Part shown: one piece after another, positions 6,321 to 6,821 of the stretch
Position numbering within the stretch: position 1 is the first letter of the stretch
Layout: the number at the start of each line of letters is the position of its first letter
Assembly: GCA_031283385.1 (NCBI GenBank)
Contig: JAITBW010000177.1
Coordinates: 1 to 6,821, forward strand
Origin: Nitrososphaerota archaeon
GTDB taxonomy: Archaea > Thermoproteota > Bathyarchaeia > Bathyarchaeales > Bathycorpusculaceae
Length of the DNA stretch: 6,821 nucleotides
Direction of reading: 5' to 3'
The notes under the pieces: model-generated
What the model saw: only the letters and a program-made list of their open reading frames with translations
What the model was told of the DNA's origin: nothing
The model's database searches: none
Position numbers and translations under genes: made by a program

Positions 6321-6821
6321 TTACAATGTTGTTATTGTTTGTCCGTTAAATGTTATTAATTGAATAGTTTCTATGTTAAGGGCTACAACGTTATCGGGTA
6401 GTGCGGCATAGTTTAAGTTAGTAGCTAAATTTTGTCCATCGTGTATTATATACCATAGGAATTGGACAAGTGCTGTAGCACGTTCTTGAGTCATATCTGG
6501 AATAACGTTAAGTTCTTTGTAGACTAGCATATAACTAAAGCTTACAATTGGGTAGGCGTTTGCATCGTCGGCATTAAGTAGGTTTACATTTGCCCAATCA
6601 GCACTACCTGCAGGCAAACCCGCAGACGCAACAGCCTGAGCAGCCAACGTAGTAGACTCCAAAGTCGGCAAAACATAATTACCCGCAGAATTCTGCACAG
6701 CCGCAACAGACATATCCGTCTGCAACGCATACGCAAGCTCAACATAACCAATAGAACCCTGCGTACTTAAAACAAGCTGCGCCACACCAGTATTACCACT
6801 AGAAGCTATATCATTAGCCGA
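6321..6821 (-). CDS. pstS: Phosphate-binding protein PstS, C-terminal part (5' end beyond window)
   Basis: PstS is the extracytoplasmic phosphate-binding lipoprotein or secreted protein that feeds PstC-PstA. The frame is open to the right edge and gives the last 166 residues, roughly the C-terminal half of a family usually 300-400 residues long. Recognisable pieces are GNTGVAQLVLSTQGSIGYVE (residues 9-28 of the fragment), close to the family's SIGYVE signature, and AYPIVSFSYMLVYKE (89-103), the typical C-lobe strand. The signal peptide and most phosphate-contacting residues are outside the window. It is the first pst gene seen and ends 10 nt before pstC. Codon use changes sharply at fragment residue 76 (6594), going from almost only G/T-ending to mostly A/C-ending codons, with no break in the protein. 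Confidence 0.93.
   Translation of the reverse strand, partial: SANDIASSGNTGVAQLVLSTQGSIGYVELAYALQTDMSVAAVQNSAGNYVLPTLESTTLAAQAVASAGLPAGSADWANVNLLNADDANAYPIVSFSYMLVYKELNVIPDMTQERATALVQFLWYIIHDGQNLATNLNYAALPDNVVALNIETIQLITFNGQTITTL
6594..6821 (-). other. Patch of inverted synonymous codon bias within pstS
   Basis: Reading pstS from the window edge, 73 of 76 codons end in G or T. The three exceptions (ATA, TTA, GCA) end in A and none ends in C. From codon 77 onward A/C-ending codons dominate (12 of the next 17), as in pstA. The + strand composition flips accordingly: at 6661-6720 I count A22 C18 G10 T10, against A7 C11 G20 T22 at 4801-4860. The protein sequence runs smoothly through the junction. 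Confidence 0.8.

Noticed and set aside
6560..6640. Replication origin or terminus at the composition switch
   Set aside because: The switch lies inside a conserved gene with no origin-like repeats or initiator gene nearby, and similar composition changes occur elsewhere on a sub-gene scale.
6321..6785. pstS fragment starting at the GTG at 6785
   Set aside because: The frame continues open to the window edge and encodes conserved PstS residues there, so the gene is cut by the window rather than starting at 6785.

Overview
The window looks like part of an archaeal chromosome, probably from an uncultured or anaerobic lineage of the Bathyarchaeia/TACK type; that placement is inference. The supporting signs are a short stand-alone MetE-like methyltransferase ('core MetE'), an archaeal-looking tRNA-dihydrouridine synthase, and two genes (dus and the MetE-like gene) with TATA-like boxes about 26-27 nt before their ATG and no nearby Shine-Dalgarno site, as expected for leaderless mRNAs. 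Genes inside the pst operon carry purine-rich Shine-Dalgarno sites instead.

Layout. Bases 1-232 are one end of an IS630-family insertion sequence whose transposase reads leftward out of the window. It abuts the C-terminal two thirds of a ClbS/DfsB (DUF1706) gene at 235-561, so the element has apparently broken that gene at a TA dinucleotide. After a 161-bp non-coding gap come, all on the minus strand, dus (723-1643), a MetE-like gene (1777-2799) and a high-affinity phosphate uptake operon: phoU (3005-3646), pstB (3661-4503), pstA (4500-5327), pstC (5324-6310) and the C-terminal half of pstS (6321-6821, cut by the window edge). There is no gene-free stretch over 300 bp; the largest gap (2800-3004) holds a candidate U-tract terminator and the promoter of the MetE-like gene. 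No tRNA, rRNA or CRISPR array was seen.

How the genes work together. In transcription order pstS-pstC-pstA-pstB-phoU encodes the extracytoplasmic phosphate-binding protein, two membrane permeases, the ATPase and the regulator of the Pst ABC importer. Spacing is tight: 10 nt between pstS and pstC, ATGA overlaps at pstC/pstA and pstA/pstB, and 15 nt before phoU. The MetE-like gene and dus appear to be separately transcribed.

Most unusual signals. (1) Synonymous codon use flips abruptly inside pstS: in the 76 codons from 6821 to 6594 all but three end in G or T and none ends in C, whereas the rest of the operon mostly uses A- or C-ending codons. (2) A similar A/C-ending patch sits inside the MetE-like gene between more mixed ends. 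(3) The MetE-like protein has Thr where the family has a zinc-ligand Cys. (4) The first metal-binding motif of PhoU is degenerate while the second is intact. I see no clearly new multi-gene system here.
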